From assembly GCA_021803465.1 (NCBI GenBank), contig JAJZLL010000055.1, positions 1 through 32,222 on the forward strand: a stretch of DNA of 32,222 nucleotides. Reading direction: 5' to 3'. The position numbers and the translations under genes were made by a program. Shown here piece by piece: positions 23,853-31,291 of the stretch. Below the pieces are notes generated by a model. The model was not told the origin of the DNA. It made no database searches and saw only the letters and a list, made by a program, of their open reading frames with translations. Numbering within the stretch: the first letter of the stretch is position 1; every line of letters starts with the position of its first letter. The stretch comes from a bacterium. Its GTDB lineage: Bacteria; Chloroflexota; Dormibacteria; Aeolococcales; Aeolococcaceae.

Positions 23853-25271
23853 ATGCACAACGGATTGACAGCCTCTGATACTGCTGCGGGACTTCCAATC
23901 TCTGCAGAACACTTTGCTGGACTTTTGGGAGGTGCGCTCGCAGGAGTGGTGCCACAGCACCTTGGAGCTCTCCGCTGGGATTCCCGGGAAGTGGAGGGAG
24001 GTGATGTCTTCATTGCCCTCCATGGAAGCGCTTTGGATGGGCATGCATTCATTCCCGCTGCTCTCGCACAGGGTGCAGCACTTCTTGTTGTCGATGAGGC
24101 CCATGCTTTGGAGGAACATGTGCGTGATGTCCCCCACATCCGTGTTCCGGACACGAACATTGCACTCCGAACAGCAGCGCACCTGTACAGAATGGAACTT
24201 GGTGCCCCAGTCGTGGGCATCACGGGAAGCGCAGGCAAGACCACAACAAAGGAGCTCACTGCCCATCTCCTCGCAGGTACGCTGCGAGTGGGGATGACTC
24301 AGGCCAATCTCAATACGATAACGGGAGTCCCCCAGTCCATTCTCATGACCCGCCCGCCCATTGATGTCTTCGTCGCTGAGGTGGCCATGTCACAGCAAGG
24401 AGAGATCCGTGAGCTCTGCGAGGTCATCACTCCAGACATCGGTGTCCTGCTCAACGTTGGCCGTGCCCACATCGGGCTTCTCGGTTCCCAGGAGAACATT
24501 GCGCATGCGAAGGGGGAGATCTTCGAATCCCTTCCCGCTTCCGGACATGCCGTATGCAATGCTGACGATCCGCTCGCATGTGGCGAGGTGGCACGGAGCA
24601 GAGCGCCAGTTGTGTGGTTTGGATGCAGTGACCATGCTGACATACGGGGAGAGATTCGTTCCGCGCCCCATGAGCAGCTCCGGCTCACCATTTCGGACAG
24701 TTCCGCTTCAGTGACCGTGGATACCCCCCTTGTTGGCCACCACTTTGCCTACAATGTGCTCGCTGCGATTGCTGTCGGGAGAATTCTCGAAGTCCCGCTT
24801 GAGATGCTTGCAGAACGGCTCTCCACGTTTCAAGTTCCGGGACAGAGGGGAACTGTACGTTCTACACGGATGGGAGCGAGTCTCATTGATGACAGCTACA
24901 ACAGCAGCACGCCAGCTGTCCTTGCAGCACTTGATGTGCTCGCTGGTTCTCCTTCCCGTGAGCGGATCGCAGTCATCGGGGACATGCTTGAGCTCGGGAC
25001 ATTCGCAGTCGAGGACCATGAGTCTGTGGGAAAGAAGGCCGCATCAGCTGCAACGAGGCTCCTCGCTGTTGGCGAGTATGCTGAAGCCGTTGCACGCGGT
25101 GCCAGGGAAGAAGGCATGCCAGAGGACTGCATTGTGTGTGCCCGCGATGCCGATGAGGCATGTGATGTTGCGAAATCATGGGATGCGCAGGATGTGACAT
25201 TCCTCGTCAAGGGAAGCCATGGAGTGCATCTTGAGACAGTGGTGGCAGCGCTCACTGGTGAAGAGGGATGA
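23853..25271 (+). CDS. murF: UDP-N-acetylmuramoyl-tripeptide--D-alanyl-D-alanine ligase
   Basis: This 472-residue cytoplasmic Mur ligase adds D-Ala-D-Ala to the UDP-MurNAc-tripeptide using ATP. The N-terminal domain carries the MurF-type SxxxxGDVFIAL pattern (WDSREVEGGDVFIALHG). The central domain has the P-loop GITGSAGKTTTKE (residues 122-134), and NLNTITGVPQSIL is characteristic of MurF, distinguishing it from MurE. VAMSQQGEI and LIDDSYNSSTPAV also fit MurF. GGAGC before the ATG serves for translation. The last four bases overlap mraY (ATGA). Its direct position after ftsI means that murE is not in the standard place. Confidence 0.94.
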   Translation: MHNGLTASDTAAGLPISAEHFAGLLGGALAGVVPQHLGALRWDSREVEGGDVFIALHGSALDGHAFIPAALAQGAALLVVDEAHALEEHVRDVPHIRVPDTNIALRTAAHLYRMELGAPVVGITGSAGKTTTKELTAHLLAGTLRVGMTQANLNTITGVPQSILMTRPPIDVFVAEVAMSQQGEIRELCEVITPDIGVLLNVGRAHIGLLGSQENIAHAKGEIFESLPASGHAVCNADDPLACGEVARSRAPVVWFGCSDHADIRGEIRSAPHEQLRLTISDSSASVTVDTPLVGHHFAYNVLAAIAVGRILEVPLEMLAERLSTFQVPGQRGTVRSTRMGASLIDDSYNSSTPAVLAALDVLAGSPSRERIAVIGDMLELGTFAVEDHESVGKKAASAATRLLAVGEYAEAVARGAREEGMPEDCIVCARDADEACDVAKSWDAQDVTFLVKGSHGVHLETVVAALTGEEG

Positions 25272-26218
25272 GCTCACCCCTCTTTCTCGGGGCGCTGTTC
25301 TGCCTCATCTGCACTGCCGTGTATCCCCTCTGGGTCAGATGGATGACAAAGCGCCATCTTGGTCAGCGGATACAGGAGTACACGCCCGAGCACCGCACGA
25401 AGGCGGGAACACCGACCATGGGAGGCGTTGTCATCTGCTGTGCGATTATCCTCGGAGGTGCTGTGTTCACGTGGAACAGGGCAGTGGCGCTTGCCGTGTT
25501 TGCAGTCGCTTCCGGCATGGCTCTTGGCATGCTGGACGATGTAGAAAACATCAAGGGCATAGGGTCCCTTGGACTGGCATGGAACAAGAAGCTTGCTGGC
25601 CAGGTGGTTCCAGGGGTGTGCATCGGCATTGGGCTTCTTCTGAGTGGCTTAGATGCGCAGTGGATTCCGGGGTTTGGACTCGTTGCGCTTGGCTGGTGGA
25701 TCATCCCTATTGCGCTGGTTGCAGCGCTTGCAGCAAGCAATGCAGTGAACCTCACTGATGGCATCGATGGTTTGTGCGGGACAACGGGGGCAATCGTGTT
25801 CCTTGTGCTTGCTGTGCTTGGGGCATCACTCCATGTTCCTGCTGTGGAACGGATTGCTGCGCTCGCACTTGGCAGCACCATCGCGTTTCTGCTCTTCAAC
25901 TGGAATCCCGCACGCATCTTCCTCGGGGACACGGGTGCGCTCGCCATCGGCTTTCTCGTAGTCGCCCTCATGGGAGAACTGCATCTCCTCCTCCTTCTCC
26001 CTGTTGTGGGCATCGTCTTTGTCATCGAGACACTGAGCGTCATCATCAATGTCACGGCCGTGGTGAAGTTCAAGCGGCGGATCATCCGAGCAAGTCCACT
26101 GCACCACCACTTTCAGCTTGGGGGGATGAGCGAGCCTGCCATTGTGGGAGTGTTCAGTGCGCTTGGCGCATTCGGGGCAGTGGTGACCCTTCTAGTGGGG
26201 ACTGGACTGCACGTCTAG
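25268..26218 (+). CDS. mraY: Phospho-N-acetylmuramoyl-pentapeptide transferase
   Basis: This 316-residue polytopic membrane enzyme transfers phospho-MurNAc-pentapeptide to undecaprenyl phosphate, forming lipid I. Diagnostic motifs are KAGTPTMGG (about residue 40), LDDVENIKG, NLTDGIDGL, FLGDTGALAIG and SPLHHHFQLGG. The aspartates in the second to fourth motifs bind magnesium and catalyse. About ten hydrophobic segments are seen. It is slightly shorter than typical MraY at the N-terminus. The start overlaps the murF stop. It ends the first dcw run; the usual next gene, murD, is absent. Confidence 0.95.
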   Translation: MSSPLFLGALFCLICTAVYPLWVRWMTKRHLGQRIQEYTPEHRTKAGTPTMGGVVICCAIILGGAVFTWNRAVALAVFAVASGMALGMLDDVENIKGIGSLGLAWNKKLAGQVVPGVCIGIGLLLSGLDAQWIPGFGLVALGWWIIPIALVAALAASNAVNLTDGIDGLCGTTGAIVFLVLAVLGASLHVPAVERIAALALGSTIAFLLFNWNPARIFLGDTGALAIGFLVVALMGELHLLLLLPVVGIVFVIETLSVIINVTAVVKFKRRIIRASPLHHHFQLGGMSEPAIVGVFSALGAFGAVVTLLVGTGLHV

Positions 26219-26348
26219 ACCGGGTCCCAGTTGAGAAACTGTGACGATCTGTGCTGTGTCGGGAAAAGCTCGTACGCTGAGAAAAGGAAGAACCAGCGCT
26301 GTGAACTGCAGCTCAACGACCCCGGCAAGGGGGATGGGGAGATGAGGA

Positions 26349-26837
26349 ATGAGTGCATCCCATCAGCAAGGTGTGACACCCGCTGAGCTCTCAGAAGCTC
26401 TGGATCTTGCGAGGAACACCGGGCACAGCATGCAGCGACGTCGCATCCTCGAACTCCCTGGGGGTTTCGCAGTATGCATTGTTGGCACGCTGACGCGTGA
26501 TGCTCTTTCGCACCTGTTTGCCATTATTGACAGCGCCACGGCTGCACAGACTCTTCTCGAATACGATCTGCCCCTTGATCTTGCCGAGCATGACTACGGA
26601 AGGACCATCAAGGTCATAGGACGCACTCCCACACCATCCGTTCCCGATCGGCTCCGCATCACTGCGTACCACTCCTCCACGACTACGTTCAGTGATGAGG
26701 AGCGTGCACTCGGGATCCGCTTCATCGACCCTCAGGTTGTGCAGTTTGTGGAATCCATGCTGACAGGTCGCGCGGAACAGCTGCCAGGACGGTTCCTCAC
26801 CAGTCGTGCGGGAACTCCCCCGACAGTGAAGCTGTGA
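26349..26837 (+). CDS. Hypothetical 162-residue soluble protein
   Basis: This protein is not recognised. It is supported by GGGGAG and GAGG just before the ATG, by continuous orientation with mraY (130-bp gap), and by protein-like composition. It has no signal peptide and no long hydrophobic segment. The N-terminal third is helical in character (PAELSEALDLARN, then a basic QRRRILE), the middle alternates hydrophobic and polar residues, and the last 25 residues are a Gly/Pro/Arg-rich tail. There are no metal-binding clusters; the only Cys is in FAVCIVG. It occupies the place of murD but shares no Mur ligase motif. Confidence 0.65.
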   Translation: MSASHQQGVTPAELSEALDLARNTGHSMQRRRILELPGGFAVCIVGTLTRDALSHLFAIIDSATAAQTLLEYDLPLDLAEHDYGRTIKVIGRTPTPSVPDRLRITAYHSSTTTFSDEERALGIRFIDPQVVQFVESMLTGRAEQLPGRFLTSRAGTPPTVKL

Positions 26838-27132
26838 TTCGCTGCATTTGACATACAGCTGGGCTCTGCCTTCACGTGGATGGCGAGCCCATCAGGAGAA
26901 CGCCTTGGATGCTTGCAAGGTATTTCCTTGTGCCACACCAATCCAATACCAGGCGTGAACATGAGTGGTCTTGTGATCGTGCTGCACATTCCTGTCAGAC
27001 AAGTCCCCCTGCATCCGTTCATAACAGTAGGATGGGCAGAACAAGATTACGCAGGATAAGGCCAGCTGTCCCCAAAGTGTTCTACCCTGTGAAAGCAGTG
27101 TCTGCACCTCAAGTGTCCATTCTGGAATAGTG
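26838..27132. other. Non-coding gap between two hypothetical genes
   Basis: No gene, RNA or repeat was recognised in these 295 bases. A TTGACA occurs at 26848 but has no -10 at a suitable distance. TAGGAT near 27026 might be a -10 for the next gene but lacks a -35. Confidence 0.5.
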
Positions 27133-28383
27133 ATGTCTGATGTTCAGTTCCTGGCAGCAGTGGTTATTGTGGGACTTCTGGTTCTTGTCATCCAGGGTCT
27201 GAGCAGCAGGAGGCTTCACCATCCCTTGGGGTTCCCTCGTGCAGGATCCGCAATTGGGGCGGATGGCATTCCGCCAGCAGGTCCGCAATCCTGGACGCAG
27301 GAACAGTTCGGGCTCACTGGAGGAGTTGTCTCTGAATGGGTGGATCCAAGAAGTGGTCCCTCCGCATATGTGGCGTCAAGCCATGCGTCAGAGCTGTCCC
27401 ACCAGCACCCGGATCCGGAGAAGATAGGCGAATTCACATCGTCGGCCCTGCAACGCCTCCATGCAGCAAAGACTGCAGGGAACCGCGCGCTTTGCCGTGG
27501 TGTTCTCACGGAGGCAGCATGGTCGCATCTCGAGTATGTGCCTCCGAATCCGGAGACGTCCGACGCATTGATGTACAGTGCACGTCTCCTTTCCTGCACC
27601 CATGACAGTGCAGTCGTCAGGGCACGGAGCTCATCGGGAGTCGAACTGGAAGTCTCTGCGCTGCGTATGCCAGGAGATGTGCAGGACCAGCAGCAGTGTC
27701 CTGTATGCCATGCGGACGTGAGAGGTGCCCATCCCATGCCGTGTGAGTACTGCAATGAGCCTTTGCCTCCCTGTTCAGGAGCCTGGGCAGTCGATTCAAT
27801 TGACTTTGTCATCCGTGGGGAGTACCACGGCAATGATGGAGGTGTCGGCAAACAGATTCGCGAGCAGTCGACTGCTGGAATTGAAAGCACTTTCCAGACC
27901 ATTCGGGAGGGAGATCCAGACTTTGATCCTGAAGCGCTTGTGGGGGATGTGGTCTTTGCGTTTGAATCACTGCTTAGATCTCTGCAGCAGGGTGAACGCG
28001 TGGTTGCAGTCCTGCCAGACGCAATGTGGAAGACCGAGCAGCAGTCTCTCCGCAAGGTTGTTGCTGGGCGTGACCCTTTTCAGTATCAGCTCGGCAATGC
28101 TGCTGTGAGTTTTGCGAAAGTTGACAAGAACCTTGAACGCATCACAGTTTCGGTTGACTGGCGCGTTACTGGTGTGAAACGCCGCATGACTGAGTCGTGG
28201 ACACTGCTGCGCAGGACTGGTGCAACCACGCATCCTGACCGCGTACTGCTGCGGGGAACCTGTCCGCAATGCGGAGGGCCTTTGGTGCTCGAAGCGGATG
28301 CACGTTGCCACTATTGCCATGTTCCAGTCTTCAGGTCCTCGCTGGGCTGGGTTGTCGAGGCAATCCGTCGCTTCACAAGGTAG
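27133..28383 (+). CDS. Membrane-anchored protein with two Tim44-like regions and two zinc ribbons
   Basis: Protein of 416 residues from the ATG at 27133 (a GTG sits one codon earlier). An N-terminal helix (about 5-22, FLAAVVIVGLLVLVIQGL) anchors it. Two Tim44-like regions, each an alpha-helix then a beta-sheet cone, can be suggested: about 95-180 (start DPEKIGEFTSSALQRL) and about 250-370 (start DPDFDPEALVGDVVFAF). Each is followed by a zinc ribbon: C189-x2-C192 with C204-x2-C207, and C377-x2-C380 with C392-x2-C395. Bacterial Tim44-like domains bind membranes or partner proteins in mitochondrial Tim44 and related proteins. The domain assignment is by eye and is moderately sure; the zinc ribbons are clear. 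It lies inside the dcw cluster, but no division role is shown. Confidence 0.72.
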   Translation: MSDVQFLAAVVIVGLLVLVIQGLSSRRLHHPLGFPRAGSAIGADGIPPAGPQSWTQEQFGLTGGVVSEWVDPRSGPSAYVASSHASELSHQHPDPEKIGEFTSSALQRLHAAKTAGNRALCRGVLTEAAWSHLEYVPPNPETSDALMYSARLLSCTHDSAVVRARSSSGVELEVSALRMPGDVQDQQQCPVCHADVRGAHPMPCEYCNEPLPPCSGAWAVDSIDFVIRGEYHGNDGGVGKQIREQSTAGIESTFQTIREGDPDFDPEALVGDVVFAFESLLRSLQQGERVVAVLPDAMWKTEQQSLRKVVAGRDPFQYQLGNAAVSFAKVDKNLERITVSVDWRVTGVKRRMTESWTLLRRTGATTHPDRVLLRGTCPQCGGPLVLEADARCHYCHVPVFRSSLGWVVEAIRRFTR

Positions 28384-28597
28384 AACCTCCCACCAGCAGG
28401 AAATCCAATGTCAAGTGAGACTGCTGGGGAGCAGGAAGCGCATTGTGTGGCATGAGCCCGGTTGTGTGGCTGGACTGGCACTGCCACGGAGTGCACCCGC
28501 TCATCCAGACATCATCACATGAGGATCTCGAGAGGAATTCACTGGCAATTCGTGTATGCAGAATTTCCGTGATGACCCGGCGGAGTACGTTGCATTG

Positions 28598-28954
28598 CTA
28601 CTCAAGCTGATCCGGATACCCCAGCACAGCCAGATCCGTGGACCAGCGCTTGTAATTCTTGACGAGATCAAGCTGATTCATGACTGCTGCATTGATTGCA
28701 TCCCGGTCTGCACCTGAATACTTCACAGTGCTCACCACATTGCTACTGGAGTCAAGAATTTCCAGAGTGCTGCTGATGCCACCAACAATGGGCCTCCGGG
28801 CAAACCGCAGGGTATATGCGCTAGGCGTTTTGGCAAGATACACACCGGGCCAGAAGGCGTTGCTACGCTTCCAATCAAATTCGCCAGCATTCGTTTTCCG
28901 GACGACGTCCGCAGCAGTTATTTTGGATGTTGGCGTAGTCTTTGCTTCTGACAT
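28598..28954 (-). CDS. Hypothetical 118-residue protein
   Basis: This small protein is not recognised. GGAG at the right distance before the ATG supports translation. It has a Thr/Lys-rich N-terminus (about 1-20), no signal peptide and no membrane helix. The middle reads like beta strands (VYLAKTPSAYTLRFARRPIVG, then LEILDSSSNVVSTVKY), followed by a helix (DRDAINAAVMNQLDLVKNY). That strand-then-helix order could suit a small PH-like or cystatin-like fold, but this is only a guess. It is transcribed against the surrounding dcw genes. The flanking gaps (28384-28597 and 28955-29221) contain no recognised feature; an 11-bp direct repeat, GACATTGCGGG, occurs at its start and again about 78 bp upstream. 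Confidence 0.6.
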   Translation of the reverse strand: MSEAKTTPTSKITAADVVRKTNAGEFDWKRSNAFWPGVYLAKTPSAYTLRFARRPIVGGISSTLEILDSSSNVVSTVKYSGADRDAINAAVMNQLDLVKNYKRWSTDLAVLGYPDQLE

Positions 28955-29221
28955 TGCGGGAGCTCCAGTTCTCTGTTTTTGCTTGGTGTTCTTGGATTAG
29001 TCTGCGACAGGCTAGAGGACATGGTGCGGACATTGCGGGCAGCAGTGCGGAAGGACTGTGAGAGGCAGGACTTGTAGCTCCCATTGGAACCATGCACGGT
29101 GTTCATGAGCGGCCAGGACTTCGTGCACACATTGGGAACGGCAACGACTGGGTGTGTGGGACATGCTGCATTGCTATGCCATCGCGGGAGTGTCTTCCAT
29201 CAATTTGTGGCACTGCCAGAA

Positions 29222-29791
29222 CTAGGAGGGATTCATGAGCTTCCCGCTCCTGGAGAGTTCAGGATCCGTGCAAGAGGCGAGATTGAAGCAGCATGGTCTC
29301 CGCTTTCCATGTTCCATTTTGGAGATTGCGACTGCCACTCTCCGTTCTCGGGTTGCAGCATTCCGTGTAGCGTTTATCCACCTGACCCACTCCCACCTGG
29401 CCATTGGTGTGATGGTGTTCCAGAGCATCTGGACTGTCCTGGGAGCAGCAGTGAGGGCATCCGCAAGATCGTGCGGCACCTCCGGTTCTGGCCAGTCCGC
29501 CACCGGCAAAAGCGTGATGTCAGCGGAAGCTTCTGGTGCACCCCTGTCCAGGAACTGGGTACTGGAATCGAGATTCAGCCAGTGGCCAGACTCTCCGTCC
29601 GGCTCGACAACAGTGGAGTACGTGTGACCATTCACTGTTGCATGCACGGCAACCTGGCCACGGGATGGGAGACTTCTGCTCACTTCGTCGGGGAGCTGGA
29701 TGATCCATCGGGATCCGAGTGCGCGATAGGGGGCAGTGAAGCTGATTGGATTCATGGACAGTTCAACACTTGTGGATGTTTCCACAACCAT
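29222..29791 (-). CDS. DUF1905/YdeI-like protein
   Basis: From the ATG at 29791 this is a 189-residue protein with two recognisable parts. The N-terminal part resembles DUF1905 (RWIIQLPDEVSRSL, RGQVAVHATVNG, then a PDG...GHWLNL segment), a small beta-barrel. The C-terminal part resembles the helical YdeI/OmpD-associated domain (about 120-165, with PRTVQMLWNTITPMARWEWV and the basic KMEHGKRRPCCFN). Family members are small cytoplasmic proteins, some linked to bacteriocin or peptide resistance in other bacteria; no activity is established. A start at 29755 would shorten it by 12 residues. The ORF is open upstream to 30364, but that part lies antisense to ftsW and does not look like protein. Confidence 0.75.
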   Translation of the reverse strand: MVVETSTSVELSMNPISFTAPYRALGSRWIIQLPDEVSRSLPSRGQVAVHATVNGHTYSTVVEPDGESGHWLNLDSSTQFLDRGAPEASADITLLPVADWPEPEVPHDLADALTAAPRTVQMLWNTITPMARWEWVRWINATRNAATRERRVAVAISKMEHGKRRPCCFNLASCTDPELSRSGKLMNPS

Positions 29792-30001
29792 CCTAAGCCG
29801 GTGGAGCAAGGTTGAGTGCAGGCTGGATGCATCACTGCATGCAGGAGCAATTCCGGCATGGGAAACTTTGGACTGTACGAATGGGCCACAACGCGGTATG
29901 ATCGTCGCGTATTGTGACATCACAAGCCTGACCGGACAGTGTCCGGGATCGTTGTGACACTTCTCTCTACGTCTTGCATGCACACGGTTGAGGATGGCCT
30001 C

Positions 30002-31291
30002 GTGAAATCTCACCTTGAAGAGGGCGAAAGCGTCCTGGCGCTCATTGGACGGGCAGTCCCCTTCTCCTCCCTGCTCCAGGGAAATGCGCAGAATGGGAAG
30101 ACGAAACCGGATGTCTGGCTGTTCATGATCATTGCAGCGCTCAGCTGCTTCGGCCTTGTGATGGTGTACAGCGCATCTGATGCGCTCGGCTTTCTGTGGT
30201 ACGGCAACGCGAACTACTTCTTCGACCGCCAGATTGTTTACTTCACGATCGGGCTTGTTGCGATGGTCGCTGTGAGCAGGATCGACTACCACATACTCCA
30301 GAGGTTCGTGAAACCCATTGCGCTCATCAGCGCTATCATGCTCGTTGCAGTCCTCATTCCCCATGTCGGGGCTGAGGCGTATGGAGCGAGGCGGTGGTTC
30401 AAGCTTGGCTCCTTGCTTATCCAGCCATCATCGATTGCGACACTGTGCGCCATCATCGTCTTTGGCCACTGGCTTGTCATGAAGCGTTCCGTCATCACGA
30501 CACTCCCAGGTGTCCGGGATTACTGCATCCTCTTCGGCGTTCTTCTGGGACTCGTGCTTCTTGAGAAGGACATGGGAACAACCATGGTCATCGCAGCTGT
30601 AGGACTCACGCTCCTTTACTTTGCGGGAGCAAGAGGACGGCATCTGGTGATTGTCGTTGCGCTCCTTGGCATAGCGACAGTGCTCATGATCAAGATGGAG
30701 TCGTACCGAGGTGCACGCATTTCGAACTTCACCAATCCCTTCGCAGCAGCGCGCACTACCGGATACCAGAGTGTCCAGTCGTTTGAGGGCTTCGGCTCGG
30801 GTGGTCTGTTCGGTGTGGGGCTTGGCAACTCCATCCAGAAGTACGGCTGGCTTCCCTCAGCACAGACAGACTACATCTTCGCAATCATTGGCGAGGAACT
30901 TGGCCTCCTTGGAACGGCTGCAGTCGTTGCAGCCTTCACCTTCCTCATGATCCGTGGACTCCGTGCTGCACGGCGTGCACCGGACCTGTTTGGAACGCTC
31001 CTTGCTGCAGGCATCACTGCGTGGGTGGGATTCGATGCATTCGTCAACATGGCTTCCGTCACAGGAGTGAGCCCCACGATTGGCATTCCACTCCCCTTCA
31101 TCTCATACGGTGGCAGCGATCTCGTCATGACACTGGTTGCAATGGGGATACTGTTAAATGTCGCTTCCCAAGGACAACGCAAAGGAGTAACGCAACGTGC
31201 GCATCGTGATCGCTGGTGGGGGAACTGGAGGCCATTTGACTCCGGGCCTCGCGCTCGCAGCGACGCTCCACGAGAGCTCTCCCGACTCTGA
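30002..31291 (+). CDS. ftsW: Peptidoglycan glycosyltransferase FtsW
   Basis: This SEDS-family polytopic membrane enzyme polymerises lipid II at the septum with FtsI. About ten helices are seen; landmarks are FGLVMVYSAS, ARRWFKLG, LVLLEKDMGTTMVI, AARTTGYQSVQS, IGEELGLLG and GIPLPFISYGGSDLV. From the GTG at 30002, with GAGG eight bases upstream, it has 429 residues; the ATG at 29978 or GTG at 29939 would add 8 or 21 residues without a ribosome-binding site. The last 32 residues (about 95 nt) overlap murG in another frame and form an Arg/Trp-rich tail. Identity as FtsW and not RodA rests on the murG neighbour and dcw context. Confidence 0.92.
   Translation: MKSHLEEGESVLALIGRAVPFSSLLQGNAQNGKTKPDVWLFMIIAALSCFGLVMVYSASDALGFLWYGNANYFFDRQIVYFTIGLVAMVAVSRIDYHILQRFVKPIALISAIMLVAVLIPHVGAEAYGARRWFKLGSLLIQPSSIATLCAIIVFGHWLVMKRSVITTLPGVRDYCILFGVLLGLVLLEKDMGTTMVIAAVGLTLLYFAGARGRHLVIVVALLGIATVLMIKMESYRGARISNFTNPFAAARTTGYQSVQSFEGFGSGGLFGVGLGNSIQKYGWLPSAQTDYIFAIIGEELGLLGTAAVVAAFTFLMIRGLRAARRAPDLFGTLLAAGITAWVGFDAFVNMASVTGVSPTIGIPLPFISYGGSDLVMTLVAMGILLNVASQGQRKGVTQRAHRDRWWGNWRPFDSGPRARSDAPRELSRL

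Noticed and set aside
29792..30364. Upstream extension of the DUF1905/YdeI-like gene on the minus strand
   Set aside because: This part runs antisense to ftsW and across the intergenic region, is rich in His, Arg and Glu without pattern, and precedes the recognisable domain.
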